Below, one piece after another: positions 34,525 through 45,449 of a stretch of DNA of 64,000 nt. The notes below the pieces were generated by a model. The model was not told the origin of the DNA and made no database searches. It saw only the letters and a program-made list of their open reading frames with translations. The translations under genes and the position numbers were made by a program. Source of the DNA: Drosophila pseudoobscura (taxonomy: Eukaryota > Arthropoda > Insecta > Diptera > Drosophilidae); the NCBI RefSeq assembly GCF_009870125.1, contig NC_046679.1, positions 7,254,001-7,318,000 of the forward strand. The letters are read 5' to 3'. Each line of letters opens with the position of its first letter. The first letter of the stretch is position 1.

Positions 34525-37500
34525 ATGTCGTCCTCGATTTGCTCACACTTTACGCAGAATGCTTGGAAGAAGGATCTGTGCTCCAACTGCTTCAAGTCCA
34601 AGGACGAGCACAAGGCAGCCGCAGCAGCGGCCGCCTCCAAGCAGCAGCAGCAGCAGGGGGGGGCCAGCAGCAGCCACAAACAGCCGGAGGTGCAGCCCAA
34701 GACGGACTATCCCAACAAGCACAGGACCCCGGCGAAGAGCATCATCAAGAAGGCCTTTGGGGTGAGGCTGACCAGCAGCAAGTCGAGCGGCAGCGGCCAC
34801 AGCAGCTCCAAGAGCGGCAAGGTGTGCTTCCCCAAGCAGCTGCACGAGATCATTGGCTATGGGGGGGAATGGTCGGACGACGATGATGACGACGATGACG
34901 ATCATGACTTTATGAATCTCGGCAACGAGCACGATGACATGGCCATCACGGAGACCGACGACGAGGAGACCATTGAGCTCAAGCGGATTACGCGTGCCAA
35001 CACCGATTTCAACATGAACAATGGCAATCTGCTGGGCGATGCCCAGGAGAACATCAAGAAATCGTTTGCGGCCCTCAAGCTGGGCGCCCCCCAGGTGGAC
35101 AAGGAGGGCAAGAAGCAAACGCTCACCATCAATGTGATGCCCTTTGGACAGCCCCTAAAGGGATCGTCGGCCAAGGCGGCAACAGGGGCAGCTCCGGCGC
35201 CAGCTTCAGCTCCAGCAAAGGGTGCTTCCCAGGAGAGCAAAACTACGGTACCAGCGGCCACCACAGCCAAGGCCAAGACGGCCACTATAACCACAGCAAT
35301 CAAGAGCAGCAGCAGCAGCAGCAGCACGGTTACCAAGAAGGTAACCACCACCCTAACGCCCACGCTGACCATGGCCAAGGTCACGCCAGCCGCCACACCC
35401 TCGCGGGACGGCAAGGCCAGTCCGCCCATTGAGCGAGCCATGGAGAAGTCCCTGCTGGACGAGATCTCCGAGACCCTGGAGCAGAAGCAAAAGCAGAGCG
35501 AACAGATCACAGCGGCCGCAGCCACAGCCACCGTGGCAGGTGGCAACAGCAGCAGCAACAGCTCCTCCTCTGCCTCCTCGACTGCCAGCTGCAACAAAAT
35601 CAAATTCGAGCTGAACGCCCTGAGCGACTCGCCGAAGCCATTTCTCGACCTTAAGAAGCCCATCGCGCGGAACGCGCCCATAACCAAGGACCACGCCAAG
35701 CCGCGGGTGAACGTCTGCCACAAGTACTCGGACACGGACAGCAACTGCTCGGACACGGAGAACGGGGTGTCGGCCTACTACGATGTGGTGGAGACGCAGC
35801 TCAGCTACGAGAATCTGCCCGATGGCAAGTACAGCGAACAGGTGGGCGTGGCCAGTGCCGCCCCGGCGGAGAGCAGCGCGAGCACGGCCCACTACTCGAG
35901 CTCCCAGTACATCACGGACATGCTGCTCAGCTCGAAGACGCGGGCGGCCAGCTACAACCTGCACGAGGGCAACTTCATGACCAGCAAGATCACCTCCGAC
36001 GGCCTGATCGTGACCAAGTGCAGCTCGGACGATGCCCTGGACTCCACCGGCAGCAGCTTCGACGGCAGCTCCGACGAGGAGAACGCCTACAACATGATCC
36101 GCAGCGAGTCGGACTCGGGCATTGGCATCAGCATCGGCAGCGAGTACAAGAATGCGGGCGGGGCCAAGGGAGCCGGAGCCGCCGGCCAGCTGCTGGTGGA
36201 AAAGAAGCTCAGCGCCAGCACCAACAACTCCGACTACGAGGACATCCAGATTGGGGACCAGGCAGCGCCCAAGCCGGCGGTCAAGAGTCGGGAGCTGCAC
36301 GGCGAGCCCGATGGCAGTGCCGATCCGGACAACAGCCTGGAGCAGAAGCAACAGCAGAAGCAGCCACAGAAGGAGACGGAGGCCACTGGACAGCAGCTGC
36401 CGGCGCTGCCCAAGTCCCCGCCGCCACCCATGAAGATGGACGCGCGGCCCTCGTTCCTGCACGGCCTCAAGAAGCCGGAGCTCCCAGCCAAGCCACAAGT
36501 CAACAGCAGCAACAACAACAGCAGTCCTGGGGGAAGCCTCAGCTCGGGGCACACGCCACTGAAGAGCTTCCTGGGAAGCAAGCGGCAGCCGAGCTGCGCC
36601 GAGCAGCAGTTCATCACACAGCTGCAGTCGGCCATCTCCAAGTCGAGTGAGAATCTGTTGCTGGCCGCAGCCGCAGCCTCGGCCTCAGCCTCAGCCGCTG
36701 ACTCAGCGAAAGATGCGGAGGCAAAGCTAAAGAAGGGCAAAGCACCGAATCCGCCGCCAGAGCCAAAGCTGAGCGCTCCACCCACGCCAGAGCGCGACTA
36801 CAGCCTGGTAGTCGAGTTCGAGCAGGCCTCGAAGGTGGCCGCAACGGAGCCATCGCTGTCATCGCCATTGTCATCGGCCAAGCCAGCGGAAGCGGCCACG
36901 TCAGCCAGCGTCAGTGCCAGTGCCAGTGAGACATCCGCCGGGGAGACCACTCAGCCGCAGTCCACACCCACACCAACACCCCCAGCAGTAGCCGTAGCGG
37001 CGGCCATCAACAGCAGCCTGTATACGAGGAAACCACCGCTGCCGGTGGCGGCCGGAGGAGCACCCGTCATCCGGGAGAAGGACAAGCGCGAGCGGGCCGT
37101 CATCAATCCCAAGTTCCGGAGCCTCAACACCTTCGTCATGCAGCGGGCCAATGCGGCCAAGCAGCTGCAGATGCAGTCCGCCAGCTCGGTGCTGAATCTC
37201 AAGCAGCCACTCACGCCGGAGCCGATGCCGCGCAACCACCGGCACCTGTCCATGTCCGAGGAGTGCCTGGCCGCCGCCGGGCTGGCGGACAGCAAGAAGT
37301 CGCCGCCGTCGTCGTCGTCGTCGAACTCCTCGCCGCCCCAGAAGCAAAAGTCCAAGTTCTCCATCAAGAAGTTCCTTCGCATGGGCAGCAACGGTGGCAG
37401 CAAGTCCTCGGATCCGCTGCACAAGAAGGACTCCAGCATCTACACGGAGATCTGCACGGGCGACGACGGCAGTGTGCCCGGCAAGCCGCGGCTCGTCATC

Positions 37501-40500
37501 ATCCATCCGATCGACATCAATCCCACGGCCGTCGAGGTGGTCAAGGACATCACCAAGACCAGCGATGCGGTGTCCTCCCAGACGGTGGCCGTCGTCACGG
37601 CCAAGCCCCCGGCTCCGCCTCTCCGAGCCAGCGAGGGACAGCGTGCCCATGAGGCCAACAAGCCGGCACGCCCACCGCCGCCCAAGAGCGCCGAGCTGCG
37701 ACGCAAGCAGAAGACCGAGCTGACGGCCACGTTGAGTGGCAGCAGCGTGGACTCTGCCACCACAATGGTGGCCAGCACCGGATCCATCAAGCTGAAGGCC
37801 GACAATGTCTATGCGAATTTGGGTAAGTGTTGCACGTTGCACAGGGGACTGGGGACAGGGGCACATTTGGGGCACACTGGAAATTCCATTTATTGTACAA
37901 ATCTGGCCCCAATCCGTGATGCGTGGGCGATCGCATTCCAAAAGAAAGCGTAAGCAAATCACGTTCAGAAATCAGAGCGACCTTCAGAAGTGACAAGCCT
38001 GAAGGGTCTCCACTTCACCTACTTCCCGCCGTGGGGCAACCAACTTGTTGACGCCAGAACACGAATGAAATCACCTTAAATGGTAAAAGCAGCAGCACCG
38101 CATCGGCATCATGGCTGAAAGTAGAACCCGAAACCAAACTCAGAACAAGTTACGCATTTTAATCAATATAACGGGCACAACGAACACCGAGGGGCCCGCA
38201 CACACACACACACAGACGGCACACAGAGAGCCACTTATGACCATATCCGCCACATCCACATGATGAGCCATGGAGCCATCGAGCCAGCCATTCAGCCATT
38301 TACCCGGGCTTTAACTGGGTTAAGTGGCCAAAGCCAGAGAGCAAAATAGTTTAACAGATGAGCGGCTACAACAACAACAAAAATCGAAATGAAAATAAGT
38401 CAGAGCCAAAGCCAAAGCCACAGCCAAAGCCAGTTCCAGATCCCAGCCAGTCCAGGTTTTAGGCCAACTAGCTAACCACATGTTGATGGGAGACCAGAGA
38501 GCAGAGAGGGAGACAGACATTAGAACTGGTGAAACTGGCGGTGGCCAGAGAGACCAGAGACCAGAGACCGACCCATTTCTTACCGCCTGACACTTTGCGG
38601 TCAGTGTGAATGCGGCAAGAACTTGTTACACCTGCTGCTGCACCTGGCAGCCATGAACCGCAGCCATTTGTTGGCCATCTCCGACGACACCGAGCGCCAG
38701 CACTGTGCGAATTGTAATTTGGCACGAATTTGGGTCAAAATCGCAATTAGTACTCACAGGTTGTCTAGCACGAGGTGCGGAGAGCCGCAGAGAAGTTATT
38801 TGTCGATTTTCAACAGCTGTTTGGCACTGTCCCATGAAGGACAGATTTAAGTAGGGTCTATCTCTGGGGTACGAAAAGACTTGTGCCACCTCCCGACACC
38901 TTGTTTTTGGGTAGAGATAGAACTGGAAAAAAGCCAACCAATATTTACCCATATCTTCTATTTCCTTAGGAGAAATCCGCTCCTCGATAGCCCCACGTAA
39001 GCCCGAGCGTACGGCCAGCATGAGGGAGCGCGAGGCGCAGCTGGAGCTAGTGCGGAAGCGGGGAGTACTAACCGATACTATCTCCATTTGCTCGTCAAAC
39101 GGTGAGAATGTAACAACGGATCCAACCAAGTCGTCGCTCAAGACGAACAACCACGGACAGGATGGTGGAAAAGCATTGAATGTGGCCTCCACGGCCAACA
39201 GTCGGACGAGCACCTTTGAGCGCCAGCCGCAGAAGAAGAGCGAGCCGAAGATGGCCATCTCCAGCAAGCTGGAGATCTTCGAGCAGAGATCCAGCGATGC
39301 CACGGACACGGCGGCCCAGCGCAGCAGCCTCAAGGATTCGGTGCGCAAGATCAACAGCACCATCGACAGCTATCTGAAGGACAAGCGCGACTATGAGAAC
39401 CTGTACGAGTTCGTGAAGATGGGCAACGGCAGCACATCGCCCCAGCCCCCAACGGGAGCCACAGCGCCGGCCACAGCATCGATGCCTCCGCCGCCGCCCA
39501 CACGCACCAACATCGATCTGGCGGCAGTGGCGGGACAGCGCCTCACCCAGGCCACGCGACGCAACAACAACATCTACTCGGACACGGCCTCCATAGCCAG
39601 CTACACGCGCAGCGAATACGGACCCGTGCGCCACTACGGACTGAACAACAGCTTGGGTAAGTGATCCCGAGATCCTATATCGTGTAGCGGGAATAACGTA
39701 TCTCTCCGTTAGCCAACATTCCACGGATGATCTCTGCATCGTATGCGGGCAGCGAGGTGGGAGAGTTCGATATCTATGCGCCGTACAGCTACTACGGCAG
39801 CGAGGCGGGCGGCGATGTGGCCACGGATATCAATGACAGCGTCTGGGGCATGCCACAGGTAGGTGGCTAGTATCTATTCGGATATCCTGTACTAACTTCT
39901 GGTGATCCGCAGGCAAACAAGAACCGCAGCAAGGCCACGAATCGTTTGCGCATGCGCAAGGGACGCAGTGTCGTGCACAAGACCATCGAGGATAACTACA
40001 CCGCCGTGGTGGTGGCCAACCATGAGGCCCTCGCCCAGGTGCTCGATCAGGTGAGAGTACACTACAGTTTCTGCCGAAGATCTTGGACTAAAGACTGTAC
40101 TTATCCTTTTTGCAGCTCCAGCAAACTCCAGTGGTTCCAGCGGCACTGCGACCTCTGGCCAATGCCATCAACTTGCGCTACGAGGACTTTACCATCCTGG
40201 AGGGTGCCCAGGCATTTGTCGTGGGCAAAAAGGCCTTCCATGCCGCCCTCTGGACCTCATCGCCCGTTACCCTGGCCCTGTCCGCCGACTGCAATCAGCT
40301 GTCAGGCGTGGGTGGAGAGCTGAGCCAATTGACTGGCGGCGTCAGTGAAGTGCTCAATCCCATAACAGAGTTCTGCGACCTGGTGCCCAGCTACCAGCTG
40401 CCGCTGATGCCCTCCACGGAGGTGACCCTGCTGCAGGCCACCATCTCGGTGCTGCCGCGCCTCCAGCTGGAGACCCTGCAGTCGATCGGGGCCATACTCA

Positions 40501-41355
40501 AGGGCAAGTCGCAGGTGCTGGACAAGAGCAACTTCAACTTCCGCGGCTCCATTCCCAACCTGAGCGGCCTGAAGGATGCGGCCGCAGGCAGCGCCCTCAG
40601 GAACGTGGTCTCTGTGCAGAATCTGAGTACGCTGAACGAGGAGTCCATAGGCACGACCAGCTCTGGAGAGGATGGCACGGCCAGTGCGAGTGCCATGCCC
40701 GCATTCGACGATGTGATGACGCGGGAGGTGGCCTTCATAATGCTGCAGCTGGTCAACGGGATGAAGAATCTGCAGGCCAAGGCCATTGAGGAGACGCCGC
40801 TGAGTCTGTCCAATGTGGTGCTGTCCAAGGACATGGACAACAAGGATGCCCAGGCGCGTCTCTGCGTGCTGCAGGGGTAAGACCAACTCCACTCTTTTTT
40901 GCCTATCGAATAACTTACTGATTGACCTTCTGCCCTTCTACAGCAACAACAACGAGGATGAGGAGCCGATGGGCACGCTCTGCAAGTGCGCCCACTCCGC
41001 CCTGACCGACATGCTGCCTGCCACCAAGATCACGCCCATTCTGGCGGACATCCTGCAGCAGGAGCGTGCCGAGTCACTGTCCAAGGCCAAGTCCGTGCTG
41101 GAGTTTGTGCTGTGGGGTCCCTCGGACGTGGCCCTCACGGGCTCCGTCAAGGAGAGGGAGCTGGCCCTACAGCGCTGGCTGGATCTGGAACGGGCCACGG
41201 TCCTCCATGGCCTGGTCCGCACCCGGGTCGAGCTGACCGTCTACGACGAGTGTCATCTGATGTTCCTCGTCCGTTCCACTGCCAAGATGATGAATGACGC
41301 GGCCAAGATTGTCTGCAGCTATCAGCAATCGACGTCGTCGGTTAGCCAGGACTAG
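34525..41355 (+). CDS. PEAK1/Pragmin-type pseudokinase scaffold, six coding exons
   Basis: Coding exons are 34525-37822, 38970-39656, 39713-39858, 39913-40050, 40116-40876 and 40944-41355; all junctions are GT-AG, keep phase and give 1813 residues. The N-terminus (CSHFTQNAWKKDLCSNCFK) matches the start of PEAK1. Residues about 30-1090 are low complexity: poly-Q, Asp9 near 116, Ser/Ala runs and proline-rich SH3-type sites. VYANLGEIRSSIAPRKPE at about 1095-1112 matches the YxNL adaptor motif of the family. From about 1424 a kinase-like N-lobe follows (RYEDFTILEG), then a C-lobe with FIMLQLVNGMKNL and, at 1648-1656, EETPLSLSN where active kinases have HRDxxxxN. The C-terminal helices include LEFVLWGP and RWLDLERATVL, as in the PEAK dimerisation region. 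PEAK proteins act as Src/Grb2/Crk scaffolds in the cytoplasm and at adhesions. No catalysis is expected. Poly(A) signals lie at 41822 and 41846. Confidence 0.88.
37823..38969 (+). other. Intron of the pseudokinase gene
   Basis: A 1147 bp intron, GTAAGT to TTCCTTAG. It holds a CA tract (38196-38215), an AGCCAA repeat (38403-38434) and an AGAGACC repeat (38548-38572). No gene is seen in it. Confidence 0.8.
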
Positions 41356-41860
41356 CTACCGATGTTCTAGTTAACGTAACTCAATTCTTAAAGGAATTTT
41401 CATATATTTATTATACGAAATTGTCATAGACATTTAGTCCATAGAGTCAACACATGATATATCATGATAAACATACGATAATCGAACCTTATACTTATAC
41501 ACCATTATCTTTGCCTAGCGTGCCAAATTGTTTCGCGCGGAAATTGTCATGTATAAATATACCTATTAAATGCATCCCTAAACGATTTGTGCAACTTTAA
41601 TTAATTTGTAATCTAATTGTAAGTCATTAATCTATACGAATATTTATACATATATTATCGATGGATTGCATCTGCATATTATGTACGAGTACGATTATGT
41701 TAATAATTAATTTGGTTAGAAAAACAAATCATTTGGTGTTTGAACGAATATAAATACATACATATATGCATATATCTACACATGATTTATTGTATATCCC
41801 TATTGGTCTGCTCTGCAGTTAAATAAATGAATTCATTAAATCCCAAATAAAAGAATCTTC
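41356..41860 (+). other. 3' UTR of the pseudokinase gene
   Basis: AT-rich sequence after the TAG, without a long frame. Two AATAAA hexamers, at 41822-41827 and 41846-41851, make cleavage near 41870 likely. Confidence 0.6.
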
Positions 41861-42139
41861 TAAATTATCTGCTGCTTTCTATTTAAGCTTTTTATACACT
41901 GTTTATAAAAGAGGCTATATTAATAATGGCCAGCGGTTTGAAACGCATCGGGGACTCTATAAAGTATACACATATTCTAGATCTAGATGAATATGCAAGT
42001 CGATTTAGCCATGTGAGTCTATCCATCTTATACCTGTTTCTATACAAACTAGTCTCTCAGTTTTTAAGCTCATTAAGTCTCATGAATACACAGATCATTC
42101 GTCGAAACAGAGCAGATCGAATGATATATAAACGAAGTA

Positions 42140-42375
42140 TTGATAGAACCTACAAACATTAAAATCAATAAAGAACAGCAATATCATATAGCTGTCATAG
42201 GGAACGAAGTGGCATGATAATGGCATGGAACAGGACCTACCTTTGAAAATGTATAACCTACAAACATAAACATCAATAAGGAACAACATCATATAGCTGG
42301 CATATGAACGACGGTCCTGTTTCAAACCTACCTTTAAACATGTAGAACCTACAAACATAAATATCAATAAGGCTC
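42140..42375 (+). repeat. Diverged tandem repeat, about 110 bp unit
   Basis: The segment AACCTACAAACAT followed by ATCAATAA and a CATATAGCTG sequence occurs at about 42147, 42257 and 42347, the last copy truncated. ACCTACCTTT precedes the second and third copies and recurs once more just after the last. It lies between the pseudokinase gene and the P450 array. Confidence 0.75.
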
Positions 42376-42930
42376 TCAATTGTTGTCATGGAAAGCTTAC
42401 CTTTCCCAACAATTGAAGTGTTCATATCTTTTGGCAAGTGCTGTAGTACCTGCATGTAATTGTTGACCAGCAAATTTCTAATCAGTTGTGCAACTGATTA
42501 GATATCATATTTGCAAGTCATCATGATACTCAAACATTTTCTAGGGAATGGTGGGGTATATTTTATTTGCCTTCGTTTAAAAAATGATGCCAAATGCTAA
42601 AGAAAATTGTTTGTCATTGTCCGTTAAAAATAGCGATGGAATAGCTCTTAAAACAGCGATAAACTTAAATTTAATTGTTGCATATCAAAGGTAATTCCAT
42701 ATTACTTAAATGTTGGTAATACGAATGTGTTTCCATCTCTGTAATCGATTCCTGCAATGATTTCATTGCGTACTATTTATGCGAACTTTCCTACCATTAG
42801 AGCTTCAAAATTATGCACAATTGACAGCCCAACCCAAAATAAAGAGTATCCAAAGCTCGATACGCTTAGTTTCGAGGATAAATATAAATTTTTGCCAAAC
42901 AATTCAAATTACCAAATTGCCTTTTCTGCG
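42376..42930. other. Intergenic DNA upstream of P450 gene 1
   Basis: No gene. I see no copy of the GATA-rich block that stands upstream of P450 genes 2-4. Confidence 0.5.
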
Positions 42931-42932
42931 CC

Positions 42933-42966
42933 TCAGTTGAGGTTTTGCTGCGCACGAGTTAAGATC
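42933..42966 (+). promoter_or_regulatory. Initiator + DPE core promoter, P450 gene 1
   Basis: TCAGTT has its A at 42935 (+1); AGATC at 42962-42966 is at exactly +28 to +32 and fits the DPE consensus RGWYV. There is no TATA box. The 5' UTR would be 49 nt. Confidence 0.7.
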
Positions 42967-42983
42967 ATAGAAAAGGCAAAAAT

Positions 42984-44771
42984 ATGTTGAAAGTCCGTAG
43001 TGGAATTGCCGTAGCTCACAAGCAAGTGGCGGCCGTCTCTCTCAGTGGACAGCAGGTTAGAGGATAGAAGCCGGCAATGATTTGGTATGTTAAATGCCTC
43101 AATACCGATCATTTCCAGCGGTGGCAGACCACAGCTGCTGCAGCTTTGACCCGAGACGATGCAGAGTGGCAGCAGGCGCGTCCCTTCAAGCAGGTGCCTC
43201 GGGCCAATTTGATGTCTCTGATTCCCAAATTGTTCATGCCAGGGGGAAAATATAAGAACAAGGACCTTGCGGAGTTGATAATGGCCATGCGCGAGGACTA
43301 TGGCAGCATTCACGTTGTGCCAGGCATCATGGGAGGACCTCCCATGTTAAGCACACACAATCCCAAAGACTTCGAGGTAGTGTTCCGGAACGAGGGCACT
43401 TGGCCAAATCGGCCTGGCGCCGACGCTCTTTTGTACCATCGGCAGACGCACAGAAAGGATTACTTTCAGGGCGTCGAGGGCGTCGCACCCACCCAAGGAA
43501 AGGCGTGGGGCGACTTTCGAACGGCTGTAAATCCAGTCCTCATGCAGCCCAAGAACGCGAGGCTTTACTACAAGAAAATGTCCCAGGTCAATCAGGAATT
43601 TGTGCAGCGGTAGGCCATTCCACAAATGTGTTTCTTTCAATGCTTAAAACATGTTTTCCATTAAGCATTAAAGCCACCCGTGATGCCAGCACTCTAGAGG
43701 TTCCTGATAACTTCATAGACACCATCAATCGCTGGACCCTGGAGTCAGTCTCCGTCGTGGCATTGGACAGGCAGTTGGGACTGCTCAAGGAGTCGGACAA
43801 AAGGATCGAGGCCACAAAGCTTTTCCACCTCTTGGAAGATTTCTTTAAAGTATCTGCTGATCTGGAGCTGAAGCCCTCCGCCTGGCGCGTGTTCAAAACA
43901 CCCAAACTGATGAAAATGATGAACATTCTCGACACCATTCTGTACATAATATCGGCATATATTGATGAGGCGGTAGAGCGATTGGAGAAGGAAGCCAAAG
44001 AGGGTGTTGTCCGCCCTGAGAACGAGCAGAGTGTACTGGAAAAGCTGCTCAAGGTCGACAAGAAGGTGGCCACGGTTATGGCCATGGACATGCTAATGGC
44101 CGGAGTTGATACCGTACGTACTTTGCAGGTGACCTTATAATCAGAGTTTGATATAATACGGTACTTTTCAGACCTCTAGCACATTTACAGGGATCATGCT
44201 CTGCCTTGCCAAGAATCCCGAAAAGCAGGCCATACTCCGAGAGGAGGTGATGAAGGTACTGCCCCACAAGGACTCGGATTTCACGGAGGAATCCATGAAG
44301 AACGTTCCCTACCTGCGTGCCTGCATCAAAGAGTCGCATCGGATGTACCCGCTGGTCGTTATGAATGCCCGAGTTCTCAATCGGGACAGCGTTTTGAGCG
44401 GATTCCAAGTGCCAGCTGGTACTTGTGTGTCGATGGTTCCCCTGAGCTTGCTATCAAGCGAGGAGCACTTCCCCAAAGCGGCTGAGTTCCTGCCAGAACG
44501 TTGGATTCGTAACGCCACAGACTCCTCCGGAGTATGCCCGGCAAATGACTTGAAGCTGAAGAATCCATTTGTGTTCTTGCCCTTCGGATTTGGACCCCGG
44601 ATGTGTGTGGGAAAGCGCATCGTGGACATGGAGCTGGAGCTGGGCATCGCCCGGCTCATTCGGAACTTCAACATCGAGTTCAATCACTCCACGGAAAAGG
44701 CCTTTCGTAGTGAACTGATCAGCTTTCCCAACATACCGCTGAAGTTCAAGTTCACGGATTTGGCCAACTGA
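42984..44771 (+). CDS. Cyp12a-like: Mitochondrial cytochrome P450, CYP12A type, gene 1
   Basis: Exons 42984-43055, 43119-43609, 43666-44113 and 44172-44771 give 536 residues. The N-terminus ([13 protein letters not shown], then RWQTTAAA) is a basic amphipathic mitochondrial presequence, as in CYP12 enzymes, which take electrons from adrenodoxin. The I-helix reads AGVDTTSSTF, the K-helix ESHR (ExxR), and the heme loop [12 protein letters not shown] with the heme-ligand cysteine near 482. All key P450 residues are intact. This is the most diverged member of the array, mainly in exons 1 and 2. A poly(A) signal is at 44869-44874. In D. melanogaster CYP12A genes are also a tandem pair and are linked to insecticide metabolism (established); the substrate here is unknown. 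Confidence 0.93.
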
Positions 44772-44929
44772 GGCGTTCAAATATTCAATATTAGACGGGT
44801 GTCTTCATCGTAGCGAATGTGTTCGATATACTCATATTCACGTTCTATTTTCCTATCTTCTATATACAATAAAATACATTTGATGCACATACATACGAGG
44901 TTGTCTATGTATGAATGTTTCCCTTTGTT

Positions 44930-45015
44930 TGCGGGCAGATAACAAAATATAAAAAAGCGCTAAAGATTAGCTTGTTTATATTATTATCAGGCCCAAAACT
45001 TTCGGCAGTCTACAG
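44930..45015 (+). promoter_or_regulatory. GATA-containing conserved block upstream of P450 gene 2
   Basis: It contains GCAGATAACAAAATATA, AAAGATTAGCTTGTTTATAT and TATTATCAGGCCCAAA. The same block stands upstream of genes 3 and 4. AGATAA and TTATC are GATA-factor sites in opposite orientation. It ends about 390 bp before the inferred start site. Confidence 0.55.
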
Positions 45016-45403
45016 ACCATTCCTTGCCCAATAAATTAAATTTGGCCAAAAAATCTGATGCCACTAGAAATTGTTCAATAACCTCGAAGTTTTATTTCAT
45101 TTATTTTCGGAATAATTATGGCGATTTATTTGCTTCATTTCATTGAGAGTCAGCTCAATCATAATAATATATTCCTAAATATTCCGTAGAAGGTATAACA
45201 TAGTCGATCAAATAGCAGTCTATATTAAAAAAATATGGCAAATGTTTACAATTATTTCTGTTTGGCATTCGCACGCTCCCGCGAACCTGTTTTGGCACTC
45301 TCTCTCTCTCTTTCTTGTTCTGTTTGTGCTCTGTTATCGGTCAGCTATTTTTTCAACAAAGCTCTCGCAGGCCTTTGAAATAGCTAACTAATGGAATGAT
45401 TTA

Positions 45404-45437
45404 GCAGTATAGCTCTGGCAGTGAATGAATTAAGTTC
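45404..45437 (+). promoter_or_regulatory. Initiator + DPE core promoter, P450 gene 2
   Basis: GCAGTA has its A at 45406 (+1), a weaker initiator than in genes 1, 3 and 4; AGTTC at 45433-45437 is at +28 to +32. No TATA box. Confidence 0.6.
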
Positions 45438-45449
45438 CTAACAAGCAAA

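Noticed and set aside
34543-37962. Long frames on the minus strand and in other plus frames across the pseudokinase exon (up to 399 codons)
   Set aside because: Shadow frames of a GC-rich exon; the 1142-codon plus frame has the motifs, the start context and the splice sites.
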